16,137 bases of DNA from MGBC163016 sp964649145 (GCA_964649145.1 CAZYOQ010000030.1:1-16137), one strand, 5' to 3'; shown: positions 6,537-14,741, counted from the stretch's first letter. Program-made: numbers and translations. The notes: a model not told the origin generated them from the letters alone.

Positions 6537-8129
6537 ATGAAGCAACCGAAACTGACACGCAGAGGGTTCCTCGCAACAACTGCCGCAACAGGCGCACTGG
6601 CAGCAATGGCGCTAAGCGGATGCGGGTCTTCCGAAAGCTCAAGCGGGGAATCCAGCTCATCAAGCGAAGCTACCGGCGAGATTACGGCCGCCCTTGCCTA
6701 CACAAGCACGGTATGCAACCCTATCGGCAACAGCTCCGCTCTAATGCTCGCGGCCACCTGGCACGTATTTGAAGGCCTATATGAAATAGACCTCCACACC
6801 TATAGCACCTACAATGCCCTTGCTGCCGCAGACCCTGTAGAAGTCGACGAGAAAACCTATGAGGTTACACTGCGCGAAGGCGCCAAATTCTCTGACGGAA
6901 CCGATGTCACCGCTGCAGACGTTGTAAACTCTTTCGAAAAGAACCTAGCAAACGACCTATACAGTGGCCTACTTCCTTTCATCGACTCTGTCAAAGAGAA
7001 GGATGACACCACTGTCACCTTTAATTTGAAGTACCCGTTCTCATCTCTTTTGAAAGGTCGTCTAGCGCTCGTCAAGATCTTCCCGAAAGACAAAGAGGCC
7101 GACCTTGACAGCAACCCAATCGGCACCGGTCCTTGGATGTACGATAGCATCAACGGTGACGAAGGCGGGTTCATCGAATTCGTTCCCAATGAAAACTACA
7201 ACGGCTCTATGCCTGCAACAAATACCAAGATGACTTGGAACGTGCTCGTAGACGACACATCTCGTACCACCGCTATCACCGATGGATCAGTGCTTGCCAT
7301 CGAAAACGTTCCCGACGCCAACGCCGACCAAGTATCAAGCTCTGGCGCAACTGTCGAGTATGTCCCAAGCTTCGCTCTTCCGTTCTTGATGTTCAACTGC
7401 AAGAAGAAGCCATTTGACGATGTGCGCGTACGCCAGGCTCTATTCTATGCAATCGATGTCGATAAGCTAATCTCTAACGCAATGGATGGCCATGCAACAG
7501 CATGCACCAGCTTCCTACCTGATACTTACGAAGACTATCAGCGCGCAAGCACCGTATACACCTATGACCCAGACAAAGCAAAAAAGCTTTTGAAAGAGGC
7601 GGGACAGGAAAAGCTCTCCTTCGAATTCCGCACGAACGCCAACTGGGTACAGCAGCTAGCGTCTCCTATCATCGAAGACTGGAAGGCAGTAGGCCTTACA
7701 GTTGAAAACAAGGAAACCCAAGGCTCTGCAATGTTCGCCGACCTCACAATCGAGGCCGCAGAGAAGGGTACACTGCCATTCGACGTCATGCTCTCGCCAG
7801 GCGACCCGAGCTGCTTCGGCAACGACACCGACCTGCTTCTCAGCTGGTGGTATGACACCGAGCTTTGGACAAAGGGTCGCATGTGCTGGGCTGACACCGA
7901 CGAGTGCAAAGACCTCCAGGAAAAGCTTCAGCAGGCTCGCGAGGAAACCGAAGCTAGCAAGCAGAAGGAGATTTGGGGCGAGTGCTTTGATATCGTGGCA
8001 GAAAACGTCCCGCTGTATCCTCTGTTCCATCGCCAGATCTCCACAGGCTATATGGCCGACAAGCTGGAAGGCTTCGAGCCTATTTCCACGACAGGTCTTG
8101 TTTTCCTTGGAGCCAAGGCTACCGAATAA
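6537..8129 (+). CDS. Tat-type lipoprotein, ABC substrate-binding protein (family 5, peptide/nickel/oligosaccharide type)
   Basis: The 530-residue product belongs to the DppA/OppA-like family 5 of solute-binding proteins. The N-terminus MKQPKLTRRGFLATTAATGA has a twin-arginine motif (RRGFL, residues 8-12) and a hydrophobic stretch. The lipobox LSGC follows, with C29 as the predicted lipid-modified residue. A Ser/Glu-rich linker comes next, so it should be exported by Tat and anchored outside the membrane. The typical first strand region (YEIDLHTYSTYNALAAADP) and the FSDGTDVTAADVVNSFEK block characteristic of the family follow. I chose ATG 6537 because GGAGGA lies 6 nt upstream. An in-frame GTG at 6525 would sit on that ribosome binding site. 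It heads the importer cluster and is followed by a strong terminator, fitting the usual excess of binding protein over permease. The ligand is not shown by sequence. Neighbours suggest an acidic or amino sugar rather than a peptide. Confidence 0.9.
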   Translation: MKQPKLTRRGFLATTAATGALAAMALSGCGSSESSSGESSSSSEATGEITAALAYTSTVCNPIGNSSALMLAATWHVFEGLYEIDLHTYSTYNALAAADPVEVDEKTYEVTLREGAKFSDGTDVTAADVVNSFEKNLANDLYSGLLPFIDSVKEKDDTTVTFNLKYPFSSLLKGRLALVKIFPKDKEADLDSNPIGTGPWMYDSINGDEGGFIEFVPNENYNGSMPATNTKMTWNVLVDDTSRTTAITDGSVLAIENVPDANADQVSSSGATVEYVPSFALPFLMFNCKKKPFDDVRVRQALFYAIDVDKLISNAMDGHATACTSFLPDTYEDYQRASTVYTYDPDKAKKLLKEAGQEKLSFEFRTNANWVQQLASPIIEDWKAVGLTVENKETQGSAMFADLTIEAAEKGTLPFDVMLSPGDPSCFGNDTDLLLSWWYDTELWTKGRMCWADTDECKDLQEKLQQAREETEASKQKEIWGECFDIVAENVPLYPLFHRQISTGYMADKLEGFEPISTTGLVFLGAKATE

Positions 8130-8152
8130 TCGCTCATCCAAAACCGAGATTA

Positions 8153-8183
8153 AGAGGCCTCGCATTGCGGGGTCTCTTTTTTT
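8153..8183 (+). terminator. Rho-independent terminator (or readthrough attenuator) after the binding protein gene
   Basis: Arms 8153-8163 and 8167-8177 form an 11-bp stem with two G-U wobbles and a 3-nt ATT loop. A run of seven T (8177-8183) follows. It begins 23 nt after the lipoprotein stop codon and faces the direction of transcription. Such a terminator between binding protein and permease genes is a common way of making more binding protein than membrane complex. Confidence 0.88.
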
Positions 8184-8349
8184 GAGTGGCAATCTTTGGT
8201 GGCAATTTTAGATGGAATAAGCCACTTATTACATTTTAGTTGCAGTCTTGAAATGGGATGTCTCACGCTTTGCGTTTAGGTAATCATTTTTTCAATTGGT
8301 CTCAAATTGCATGCAAGCAGCTTTGGTAGCGCAAGGCAAAAACGCTAAT

Positions 8350-8400
8350 TTCGAGCGGTGCTTTTGGCCACGCTCGAAGATTCACATGCAAGTCGGCCAA
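8350..8400 (+). promoter_or_regulatory. Overlapping inverted repeats in the permease leader
   Basis: TTCGAGCG (8350-8357) and CGCTCGAA (8371-8378) are perfect 8-bp inverted copies. TTGGCC (8364-8369), inside the loop of that hairpin, is complementary to GGCCAA (8395-8400), just before the ribosome binding site (8417-8425). The two helices could form a pseudoknot or alternative folds in RNA, or the first repeat could be a DNA operator. Confidence 0.35.
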
Positions 8401-8427
8401 CGTAGTAGATTCGTTGAAGGAGGAGCC

Positions 8428-9375
8428 GTGAATAATCTTGTGCGGCTGATTGTCAACCGCATTATATGGCTGCCCGTCATGGTAATTGGAGTAACCATTC
8501 TGGTTTTCTTCATCATGTCTCTCTCGCCAATCGACCCAGCTTATTCAGTTCTCGGAGAAAACGCGTCCGAGGCACAAGCGCAGGCATATCGCGAGGAACA
8601 TGGCCTAAACGACCCGATCATCATCCAATACGGCAACTTTATGGTCGGGCTTTTCCAGGGTGACTTGGGAACTTATGGCGCATCTGGCGCATCGGTTACA
8701 GAACGCGTCATGGAAGCCTTGCCTGTCACGCTCCAACTTACGTTCATGGGCCTGATAATTGGCGTTATAGTCGCATTGGTCTTGGGCGTTGTATCGGCTC
8801 TCTACCGCGACAGATGGCCTGACCAAGTCATCCGTATCTTCTCCATCGCATGCATTGCAACTCCTTCCTTCTGGCTCGCAGTACTCTTGATTCTCGCGTT
8901 CCAAGGAATCCTTCCAGCATCTGGACGTCTTCCGAACATGTTCACCGATTTCGGTGGATGGTTTATGCGAATGCTCTTGCCCGCTGTCTCTTTGGGAGTG
9001 CCAGTCGCAGGTCAGCTTACCCGCGTCGTGCGCACTTCCATGGTTGAAGAACTTGACAAGGACTACGTAAGAACCGCCCTTGGAGCAGGAATTCCTAAAG
9101 GAATTGTTGTAGCGAAAAACGTACTTAGAAACGCCCTCATCACACCTGTCACGGTTCTAGGCCTTCGCATCGGATATCTTATCGGCGGCGCAGTTATTAT
9201 CGAGGTCATCTTTAACTTGCCTGGAATGGGCATGGCAATAGTCTCTGGCATCCAATCGAACTACATATATCTGGTTCAAGGGGTTGTGCTTACAGTGGCG
9301 GTTGCCTTCATCATCATCAACATCATCGTAGACATGCTCTACATCCTCATTGACCCGAGAATTAGGAGCGTGTAG
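8428..9375 (+). CDS. ABC transporter permease, DppB/OppB-like
   Basis: This 315-residue inner-membrane permease has about six transmembrane segments and matches the usual DppB length (306-340). Family features are the first helix at about residues 8-30, the extracytoplasmic segment with REEHGLNDPIIIQYGNF and GDLGTY, and the cytoplasmic EAA loop DYVRTALGAGIPKGIVVAKN, which docks on an ATPase subunit. The GTG at 8428 is the likely start because AAGGAGGAG (8417-8425) lies just before it. Starting at the in-frame ATG at 8296 would add 44 residues with no family resemblance. It pairs with the permease half of the next polypeptide to form the translocation channel. The next gene starts 2 nt after its stop. 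Confidence 0.93.
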   Translation: MNNLVRLIVNRIIWLPVMVIGVTILVFFIMSLSPIDPAYSVLGENASEAQAQAYREEHGLNDPIIIQYGNFMVGLFQGDLGTYGASGASVTERVMEALPVTLQLTFMGLIIGVIVALVLGVVSALYRDRWPDQVIRIFSIACIATPSFWLAVLLILAFQGILPASGRLPNMFTDFGGWFMRMLLPAVSLGVPVAGQLTRVVRTSMVEELDKDYVRTALGAGIPKGIVVAKNVLRNALITPVTVLGLRIGYLIGGAVIIEVIFNLPGMGMAIVSGIQSNYIYLVQGVVLTVAVAFIIINIIVDMLYILIDPRIRSV

Positions 9376-9377
9376 AA

Positions 9378-11540
9378 ATGGCCGATAGCAAAATGCATCA
9401 CGACAATATCACAGGGAAGGCTTCAGATCCTGTTCGCGACGAGATGCGCGCACAAGGCGCAGGGGGGTCAGGACCTGTAGCAGAACCTCCCATGCATGGT
9501 ATGACCGACCCAATTCTGCGCGAAAAAACAACAGAAAAGCTTGAAGGCAAAAAGGTTCGTTTCCGCAGGTGGAAGAACATGACAATCGGGGCGAGAATCT
9601 CGCTTGTCGTCCTCGTTTTGGTCGTGCTTGTTGCTGTATTAGCGAACTTAATCGCACCTTGCGACCCATACGAGATCTTCACAGCTAGACAAGCTCCTTC
9701 CGCAGACCACATCTTTGGAACCGACGACAAAGGCCGCGATGTCTTATCACGCATGATGTATGGCGGAAGATACTCACTTACTATAGGTCTAGGGGCTACA
9801 GTTTTCGCACTCGTCTTCGGTTCTATCATCGGGTCGATTGCGGCAGTAGTTCGTTCTTGGCTTTCAAACCTTATCATGCGCATACTCGACATTATCATGT
9901 CGTTTCCAGGCATCGCGCTTGCCGCAACCTTTGTTGTAGTGTTTGGAAATTCACTACCTTCGCTCATTTTCTCAATCGGCTTTTTGTACATACCTCAAAT
10001 CGCGCGCATCGTTCGAGCGAACGTCATGAGCGAATACAACCAAGACTATGTGCGAGCGGTAATCGTATCAGGCGCTCGTGCCCATTGGATATTGATCAAG
10101 CACGTGGTTCGCAATTGCATAGCGCCAGTGCTTGTGTTTACTATCGTGCTTGTAGCTGACGCCATCGTTTTCGAGGCTTCGCTTTCGTTCATCTCGGCGG
10201 GCATTCCTGAGCCTACTCCAACATGGGGCAACATTCTCGCCGATGCTCGCGATGGAGTACTTGCAGGTCGCTGGTGGCAGGCACTCTTCCCAGGCCTTGC
10301 AATCATGATCACGGTGCTTTGCCTAAACATTTTCTCCGAAGGCATCACAGACGCCATGGCAGCTCCCGCAAAAGCCCCTGTAGCTTCTGGCGACGACAAG
10401 CTAGCTTCTAACCGCGAGGCCGACCGTATGGTCTCCGATCCGAAACTTGCTTATGCAGCACAGGCCGATATGCTTGAAAAAAGGCTTGCAAGACTCAAGG
10501 ATGTTGAAGGCAAGCGACACGACCGCTTCAGCGCTGAAACAAACGAGGCGCCCATCCTTGAAGTCAAAGATCTTTGTATAAAGTTCCCACGACATGGAGA
10601 TGTAAACGTTGTCGACAATATAAGCTTCAGCGTAAGCCCTCATCAAACCATGGGTCTTGTTGGTGAATCGGGCTGCGGCAAATCAATCACTTCCCTTGCC
10701 ATCATGGGACTGCTTGATCCGAAAGCCCAAATCTCTGGCGAGATACTTTACGAAGGCAAGAACCTGCTAGATCTAAACGCTAAGCAAATGAACCAGCTTC
10801 GCGGCCGCGAGATAGCAATGATTTATCAAGATGCGCTATCGTCTTTAAACCCATCTATGCTTATCAAATCTCAAATGAAGCAACTTACAAAGCGCGGCGG
10901 AACAAGAAGCGCAGAAGATCTCCTGAGACTTGTTGGCCTAGATCCACAGCGCACGCTTGACTCCTATCCGCACGAACTTTCTGGCGGCCAGAGGCAGCGC
11001 GTACTTATCGCAATGGCTCTTACCCGCGACCCTAAGATCATCATCGCTGATGAACCTACAACCGCTCTTGATGTGACCGTGCAAAAACAGGTTGTCGACT
11101 TGCTGAACAAGCTTCAAGAAGAGCTAGGGTTTGCCATGGTGTTCGTAAGCCACGACTTAGCACTTGTTGCAGAAGTAGCCAATTACATAACCGTCATGTA
11201 CGCAGGCCAAGTTGTCGAGCAGGGAAGTGTAAACGACATCCTCACCTCGCCTATTCACGAATACACGCGTGGTCTGCTTGGTTCTGTGCTTTCTATCGAA
11301 GCTGGAGGCGACAGGCTCCACCAGGTTCCAGGTTCTGTGCCTTCCCCGAAAGACTTCCCGAAAGGCGACCGCTTCCGCCCGCGCTCAAGCCATCCAGACA
11401 AAATATCCACCCTTCGCCCAGAACTCAAGAGATACAAGGACACAGACCACTACTACGCAGAGCTTCCTGACGAAGAGCTATCGCGACTTGGCATTGAACC
11501 TTATCTAGCAGGTAGTCCTACCGAGTGGACGGATAATTAA
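9378..11540 (+). CDS. Fused ABC permease (DppC-like) and ATPase (DppD-like)
   Basis: This 720-residue polypeptide joins two subunits that are normally separate. Residues 1-68 form a hydrophilic cytoplasmic N-terminus. Residues 69-325 are a DppC-like permease: first helix about 72-93, a PSADHIFGTDDKGRDVLSR block at 107-125, EAA loop DYVRAVIVSGARAHWILIKH at 223-241, and PTPTWGNILADARDG at 279-293. A charged linker of about 65 residues follows. Residues 391-640 are an ATPase with Walker A GESGCGKS (429-436), Q-loop Q484, signature LSGGQ (534-538), Walker B IIIADE (554-559) and H-loop H592. In the C-terminal peptide/nickel-importer extension, the usual GCxFxPRC motif reads GDRFRPRS (663-670), so both cysteines are lost. 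AGGAG at 9364-9368 precedes the ATG. There is no stop or frame disturbance at the junction, so the fusion seems genuine. Confidence 0.93.
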   Translation: MADSKMHHDNITGKASDPVRDEMRAQGAGGSGPVAEPPMHGMTDPILREKTTEKLEGKKVRFRRWKNMTIGARISLVVLVLVVLVAVLANLIAPCDPYEIFTARQAPSADHIFGTDDKGRDVLSRMMYGGRYSLTIGLGATVFALVFGSIIGSIAAVVRSWLSNLIMRILDIIMSFPGIALAATFVVVFGNSLPSLIFSIGFLYIPQIARIVRANVMSEYNQDYVRAVIVSGARAHWILIKHVVRNCIAPVLVFTIVLVADAIVFEASLSFISAGIPEPTPTWGNILADARDGVLAGRWWQALFPGLAIMITVLCLNIFSEGITDAMAAPAKAPVASGDDKLASNREADRMVSDPKLAYAAQADMLEKRLARLKDVEGKRHDRFSAETNEAPILEVKDLCIKFPRHGDVNVVDNISFSVSPHQTMGLVGESGCGKSITSLAIMGLLDPKAQISGEILYEGKNLLDLNAKQMNQLRGREIAMIYQDALSSLNPSMLIKSQMKQLTKRGGTRSAEDLLRLVGLDPQRTLDSYPHELSGGQRQRVLIAMALTRDPKIIIADEPTTALDVTVQKQVVDLLNKLQEELGFAMVFVSHDLALVAEVANYITVMYAGQVVEQGSVNDILTSPIHEYTRGLLGSVLSIEAGGDRLHQVPGSVPSPKDFPKGDRFRPRSSHPDKISTLRPELKRYKDTDHYYAELPDEELSRLGIEPYLAGSPTEWTDN

Positions 11541-11542
11541 TC

Positions 11543-12553
11543 ATGGCAAAAGATAATCTTGAAATAAACGCGGCCGAGACAGCGGCAAAAAGTGCGGCCG
11601 AAATCAAAATTGAAACCTCCGAGGTAGAAAACGATGCCGAGGGCTTCGAAGTTGATGAAGCTACCCGCGAAGCGGAAGACAAAGAGGTCCAAACCGCAAA
11701 CGCGCAAGATTTAGCCGCACACGAAGGCGAGACCCCAATCATCTTCCTCGATGACATCAAGGTCACTTTCAAAACGCGCACAGGTTCTCTTCTGCACCCA
11801 AACCTCGTACATGCCGTTCGTGGACTGACGCTTCGCCTTTGGCCGGGAGAAACAATCGGCATAGTTGGGGAATCGGGTTGCGGGAAATCCACCACAGCAA
11901 ACGTTATGTGCGGCCTTCAGTCGCCTACATCTGGCAAGGTGTTTTTCAAGGGCAAGGATGTAACTCGCAGAACAGCCTCAGACCGCCGCGTCATGGGGCG
12001 TGTGATATCGGTAGTGTTCCAAGACCCTGCAACCGCACTGAATGCCCGCATGACTGTGTCCGACCAACTTCGCGACCCAATGCTGGTGCACAAGATTGGC
12101 ACACCCGAAGAACGCGAAAAGCGCATTAGCGAGCTTATCCACATGGTAGGTCTTCCCGAATCGGCACTTGATGCGCTACCAGGGCAACTTTCTGGTGGCC
12201 AGCGCCAACGTGTAGCAATCGCCCGTGCGCTTTCGCTCAAGCCCGACGCCATCATCGCCGACGAGCCAACATCGGCGCTCGATGTTTCAGTTCGCGCGCA
12301 GATCCTAAACCTCCTGATGGATCTCAAGAAAGAGCTGAACCTTGCGATGGTCTTCATTAGCCACGACATCCAAACCGTTCGCTACATCTCTGACAGGATC
12401 ATCGTCATGAATGCAGGACGCGCCGTCGAGGCAGGGTCTGCCGAAGATGTTTTCAATAACCCGAAAGACGACTACACGAAACTTCTGCTTGGAGCCGCCC
12501 CGTCGCTTCTCCATCCAGACCTCGGGTCTTCAAATCAGGATCCTCAAAACTAG
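11543..12553 (+). CDS. ABC transporter ATPase, DppF/OppF-like, with acidic N-terminal tail
   Basis: The 336-residue product is the second nucleotide-binding subunit of the importer. Walker A is GESGCGKS (109-116), the Q-loop glutamine is Q160, the signature is LSGGQ (216-220), Walker B is IIADE (237-241) and the H-loop is H274, so all catalytic elements are intact. The ATPase domain proper starts near residue 65. Before it lies a tail of about 63 residues rich in Ala, Glu and Asp, without hydrophobic segments, which is unusual for DppF. The gene starts 2 nt after the fused permease-ATPase gene. Only a weak GGA-type ribosome binding site is visible, so translation is probably coupled. The C-terminal extension is shorter than usual and lacks the GCxFxPRC motif. 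It should hydrolyse ATP with the DppD-like half of the fusion as a heterodimer. Confidence 0.92.
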   Translation: MAKDNLEINAAETAAKSAAEIKIETSEVENDAEGFEVDEATREAEDKEVQTANAQDLAAHEGETPIIFLDDIKVTFKTRTGSLLHPNLVHAVRGLTLRLWPGETIGIVGESGCGKSTTANVMCGLQSPTSGKVFFKGKDVTRRTASDRRVMGRVISVVFQDPATALNARMTVSDQLRDPMLVHKIGTPEEREKRISELIHMVGLPESALDALPGQLSGGQRQRVAIARALSLKPDAIIADEPTSALDVSVRAQILNLLMDLKKELNLAMVFISHDIQTVRYISDRIIVMNAGRAVEAGSAEDVFNNPKDDYTKLLLGAAPSLLHPDLGSSNQDPQN

Positions 12554-12579
12554 GCTCTTCGATATAGAAAGAACCCACG

Positions 12580-13533
12580 ATGCAGCAAAATAAGTTCAAG
12601 GGTGTTATCCCTCCCGTTATAGTCCCCTTGAAAAAAGACAGATCGCTTGACAGCGAATCCTTCGAAAGAAGCATAAACCGCATGATCGATGCCGGGGTAG
12701 ACGGGCTGTTCTTTCTCGGCTCCAGCGGAGAGGTGGCATTTACCACCGACCGCGAACGCGACGAGATTATGGAATGCGGAAGCTCTGTAGTAAGTGGACG
12801 CGTGCCCATCCTGGCCGGTGTCATAGACATCGAAACTATGCGAGTAATCGACCAGGTCAAGCGTATGGAGAAATACAAGGTCGATGCCGTTGTTGCCACT
12901 GCCCCATTCTATGCTCTGCAAGGCCCATGCGAGATAGAGCGACACTTTCGCCAAATCAGAAAATCAACCGACCTGCCCCTTTTTGCATACGACCTACCCG
13001 TTAGTGTTCACGCCAAACTTCAAGGCGAGATGCTTATAAAGCTTGGCTTAGATGGAGTTTTGCAAGGAGTAAAAGATTCATCAGGAGACGATGTGGCCTT
13101 TAGGTGGCTACTAATCGCAAACGAGGAGGCAGGACACCCATTACAGATATTCACAGGCCACGAAGTGGTTGTTGATGGCGCATACCTTGGCGGCGCAGAC
13201 GGCTCGGTTCCAGGGCTTGGAAATATCGACCCCCAAGATTACGTCGCGCAATGGCAGGCCGCACAGAGGCGTGACTGGGATCAAGTGGCGCAAATACAGA
13301 ACAAGCTTGCAAAGCTAATGACGATAACCAGAAACGTAGGCGCCACTGTTGGGTTTGGCGCAGGAGTTGGCGCGTTCAAAACCGCGCTTTGGCAACTTGG
13401 CATCTTCAACACAAACCAGATGCGCGAACCAGTGCAAGCACTTGTAGGAAAAGATGTTGAGAAGATCGCACAAATCCTTCGCGACAACAAAATGTTGGCT
13501 CCCAATACCCCCACAAAACTAGATTGGAAATAA
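12580..13533 (+). CDS. DapA/NanA-type class I aldolase (N-acetylneuraminate lyase-like, substrate uncertain)
   Basis: This 317-residue TIM-barrel protein of the dihydrodipicolinate synthase/N-acetylneuraminate lyase family has a complete class I aldolase active site. The Schiff-base lysine is K165 in VKDSSGD, the catalytic tyrosine is Y137 in FAYDLP, and the carboxylate-binding loop is GSSGE at 47-51. These fit a retro-aldol cleavage releasing pyruvate from a 2-keto acid sugar. The genomic setting suggests sialic acid cleavage to N-acetylmannosamine. However, the E. coli NanA glycerol-tail residues D191, E192 and the GSTYN block appear here as E195, V196 and PGLGN (211-215), arguing against a standard NanA. 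A 2-keto-3-deoxy sugar acid is an alternative. DapA itself is less likely, given the transport and epimerase neighbours. The ATG follows a weak AGAAAG 26 nt after the ATPase gene. Confidence 0.88.
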   Translation: MQQNKFKGVIPPVIVPLKKDRSLDSESFERSINRMIDAGVDGLFFLGSSGEVAFTTDRERDEIMECGSSVVSGRVPILAGVIDIETMRVIDQVKRMEKYKVDAVVATAPFYALQGPCEIERHFRQIRKSTDLPLFAYDLPVSVHAKLQGEMLIKLGLDGVLQGVKDSSGDDVAFRWLLIANEEAGHPLQIFTGHEVVVDGAYLGGADGSVPGLGNIDPQDYVAQWQAAQRRDWDQVAQIQNKLAKLMTITRNVGATVGFGAGVGAFKTALWQLGIFNTNQMREPVQALVGKDVEKIAQILRDNKMLAPNTPTKLDWK

Positions 13534-13535
13534 GA

Positions 13536-14741
13536 TTGAGCGAGGTTTCCGAAATCAGAAAATGGTGCCAAGACCAGCTTGACACCTGTGTTGCGTTCTG
13601 GCTTGAACATGGGATAGACCAGGTAAACGGAGGGGTTTATACCTGCCTTGACCGAGAAGGTAAGGTCTATTCCACAGACAAAAGCGTATGGATGCAAGGT
13701 CGATGCGCTTGGATGTTCTCCTACCTTTGCCATGTGTACGGCAAGCGTCCTGAGTGGATCTGCGCCGCAAAAAGCTGCCTAGATTTCTTGGAAGAACACT
13801 GCATAAACCACGATGCAGGCGGCAGGCTGTATTTCACTGTAACCGCTGAAGGCCTGCCTTTGAGACAGCGCAGGTATAACTTCTCCGAAGGCTTTTATTG
13901 CATCGGAAACGCTGAATACTATGGCGTAACCGGCGAAAAGGAATGCCTTGAGCGTGCACGCCGCGCATACAAAATGATCTACGACCTTAATTGGGGAGGC
14001 TTAAAAGACCCAACGGGTCTTGGATCTAAAACTATCGCCTCTACTAGATCTGGTCGCTCACTAGGCGATTCAATGATCTTCCTCAACATTATTAGCATCA
14101 TGCGAAGGGTCGACCCTAAAAACACTAAACGCTACGATCAGGACGCGCGTGAATGTACAAAGCGCATTGTCGAAGAACACTTCAGGCCAGAACTTGGATG
14201 CACACTTGAAAGCGTCAATTTAGATGGTCAGCCTGAACTTGGCTATACAGAAGGGCGCGTCGTAAACCCAGGGCATGACATCGAATGCAGCTGGTTTTTG
14301 ATGGATGAGGCTAATTATCGCGGCGACAAAGATCTCCACGAAACCGCCGAGAAGATCTTTCGTCTAGCAGCAGAAAGCGGATGGGACAAGGAATATGGCG
14401 GCCTTTTGTATTTCATTGACGCACTCGGAAAGCCGCCTGAGGCATACGAGCACGACATGAAGCTTTGGTGGCCCCATAACGAGATGATGATCGCATCTGC
14501 CAAAGCCTATCGCGACACTTCAGATAAATACTACCTTGATTGGCTCATCAAGGACATCGACTACTGCAAGGCTCACTTTGTAGATGAAAAGTACGGCGAA
14601 TGGTACGGGTACTTGAGGCGCGATGGTCTACCAACGCAGCCTCCAACCAAGGGCTCTACCTTTAAAGGGCCTTTTCATGTTGAAAGGTCGCTTGTTATGT
14701 GTGACCAGATCCTCAAAGAGTGTATGGAGGGCAAGCAATGA
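13536..14741 (+). CDS. N-acylglucosamine 2-epimerase (AGE/RnBP) family protein
   Basis: The 401-residue product has the length and (alpha/alpha)6-barrel motifs of the AGE superfamily. Visible blocks are EHGIDQVNGG (24-33), KSVWMQGRCAW (49-59) with conserved R56, NPGHDIECSW (244-253) with H247, KLWWPHNE (309-316) with H314, and GPFHVERSL (378-386) with H381. H247 and H381 occupy the positions of the two essential acid/base histidines of mammalian AGE. Family members interconvert N-acetylmannosamine and N-acetylglucosamine, or epimerise or isomerise mannose and cellobiose. Next to an aldolase and a kinase, the first reaction fits best. Start choice: TTG 13536 lies 2 nt after the aldolase stop, with GGA 7 nt upstream, matching the 2-nt gaps earlier in the cluster. 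An in-frame TTG at 13524 would overlap the aldolase gene by 10 nt. The end overlaps the next gene by 4 nt. Confidence 0.9.
   Translation: MSEVSEIRKWCQDQLDTCVAFWLEHGIDQVNGGVYTCLDREGKVYSTDKSVWMQGRCAWMFSYLCHVYGKRPEWICAAKSCLDFLEEHCINHDAGGRLYFTVTAEGLPLRQRRYNFSEGFYCIGNAEYYGVTGEKECLERARRAYKMIYDLNWGGLKDPTGLGSKTIASTRSGRSLGDSMIFLNIISIMRRVDPKNTKRYDQDARECTKRIVEEHFRPELGCTLESVNLDGQPELGYTEGRVVNPGHDIECSWFLMDEANYRGDKDLHETAEKIFRLAAESGWDKEYGGLLYFIDALGKPPEAYEHDMKLWWPHNEMMIASAKAYRDTSDKYYLDWLIKDIDYCKAHFVDEKYGEWYGYLRRDGLPTQPPTKGSTFKGPFHVERSLVMCDQILKECMEGKQ

Larger units (their letters stand above)
8130..8427 (+). other. Intergenic region between binding protein and first permease
   Basis: These 298 bases hold the terminator at 8153-8183, then a tandem 8-bp direct repeat GTGGCAAT (8186-8193 and 8199-8206) and a 10-bp palindrome TTGCATGCAA (8307-8316). 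A pair of overlapping inverted repeats at 8350-8400 is described separately. I see no gene: the in-frame stretch upstream of the permease start has no hydrophobic or family-like sequence. No promoter with a good -35 and -10 was found, so the downstream genes may depend on readthrough of the terminator or on a non-consensus promoter here. Confidence 0.6.

Noticed and set aside
8296..8427. N-terminal extension of the DppB-like permease from ATG 8296
   Set aside because: The added 44 residues have no family resemblance, and a strong AAGGAGGAG directly precedes the GTG at 8428.
6537..12553. Dedicated dipeptide or nickel transport as the role of the importer
   Set aside because: Family membership alone would allow it, but the tightly coupled aldolase, epimerase and kinase genes point to a sugar or keto acid sugar. 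It is kept only as an alternative.
12580..13533. Calling the aldolase nanA or dapA outright
   Set aside because: Catalytic residues are shared by the whole family and the specificity residues match neither E. coli NanA nor a clear DapA pattern, so no symbol is given.
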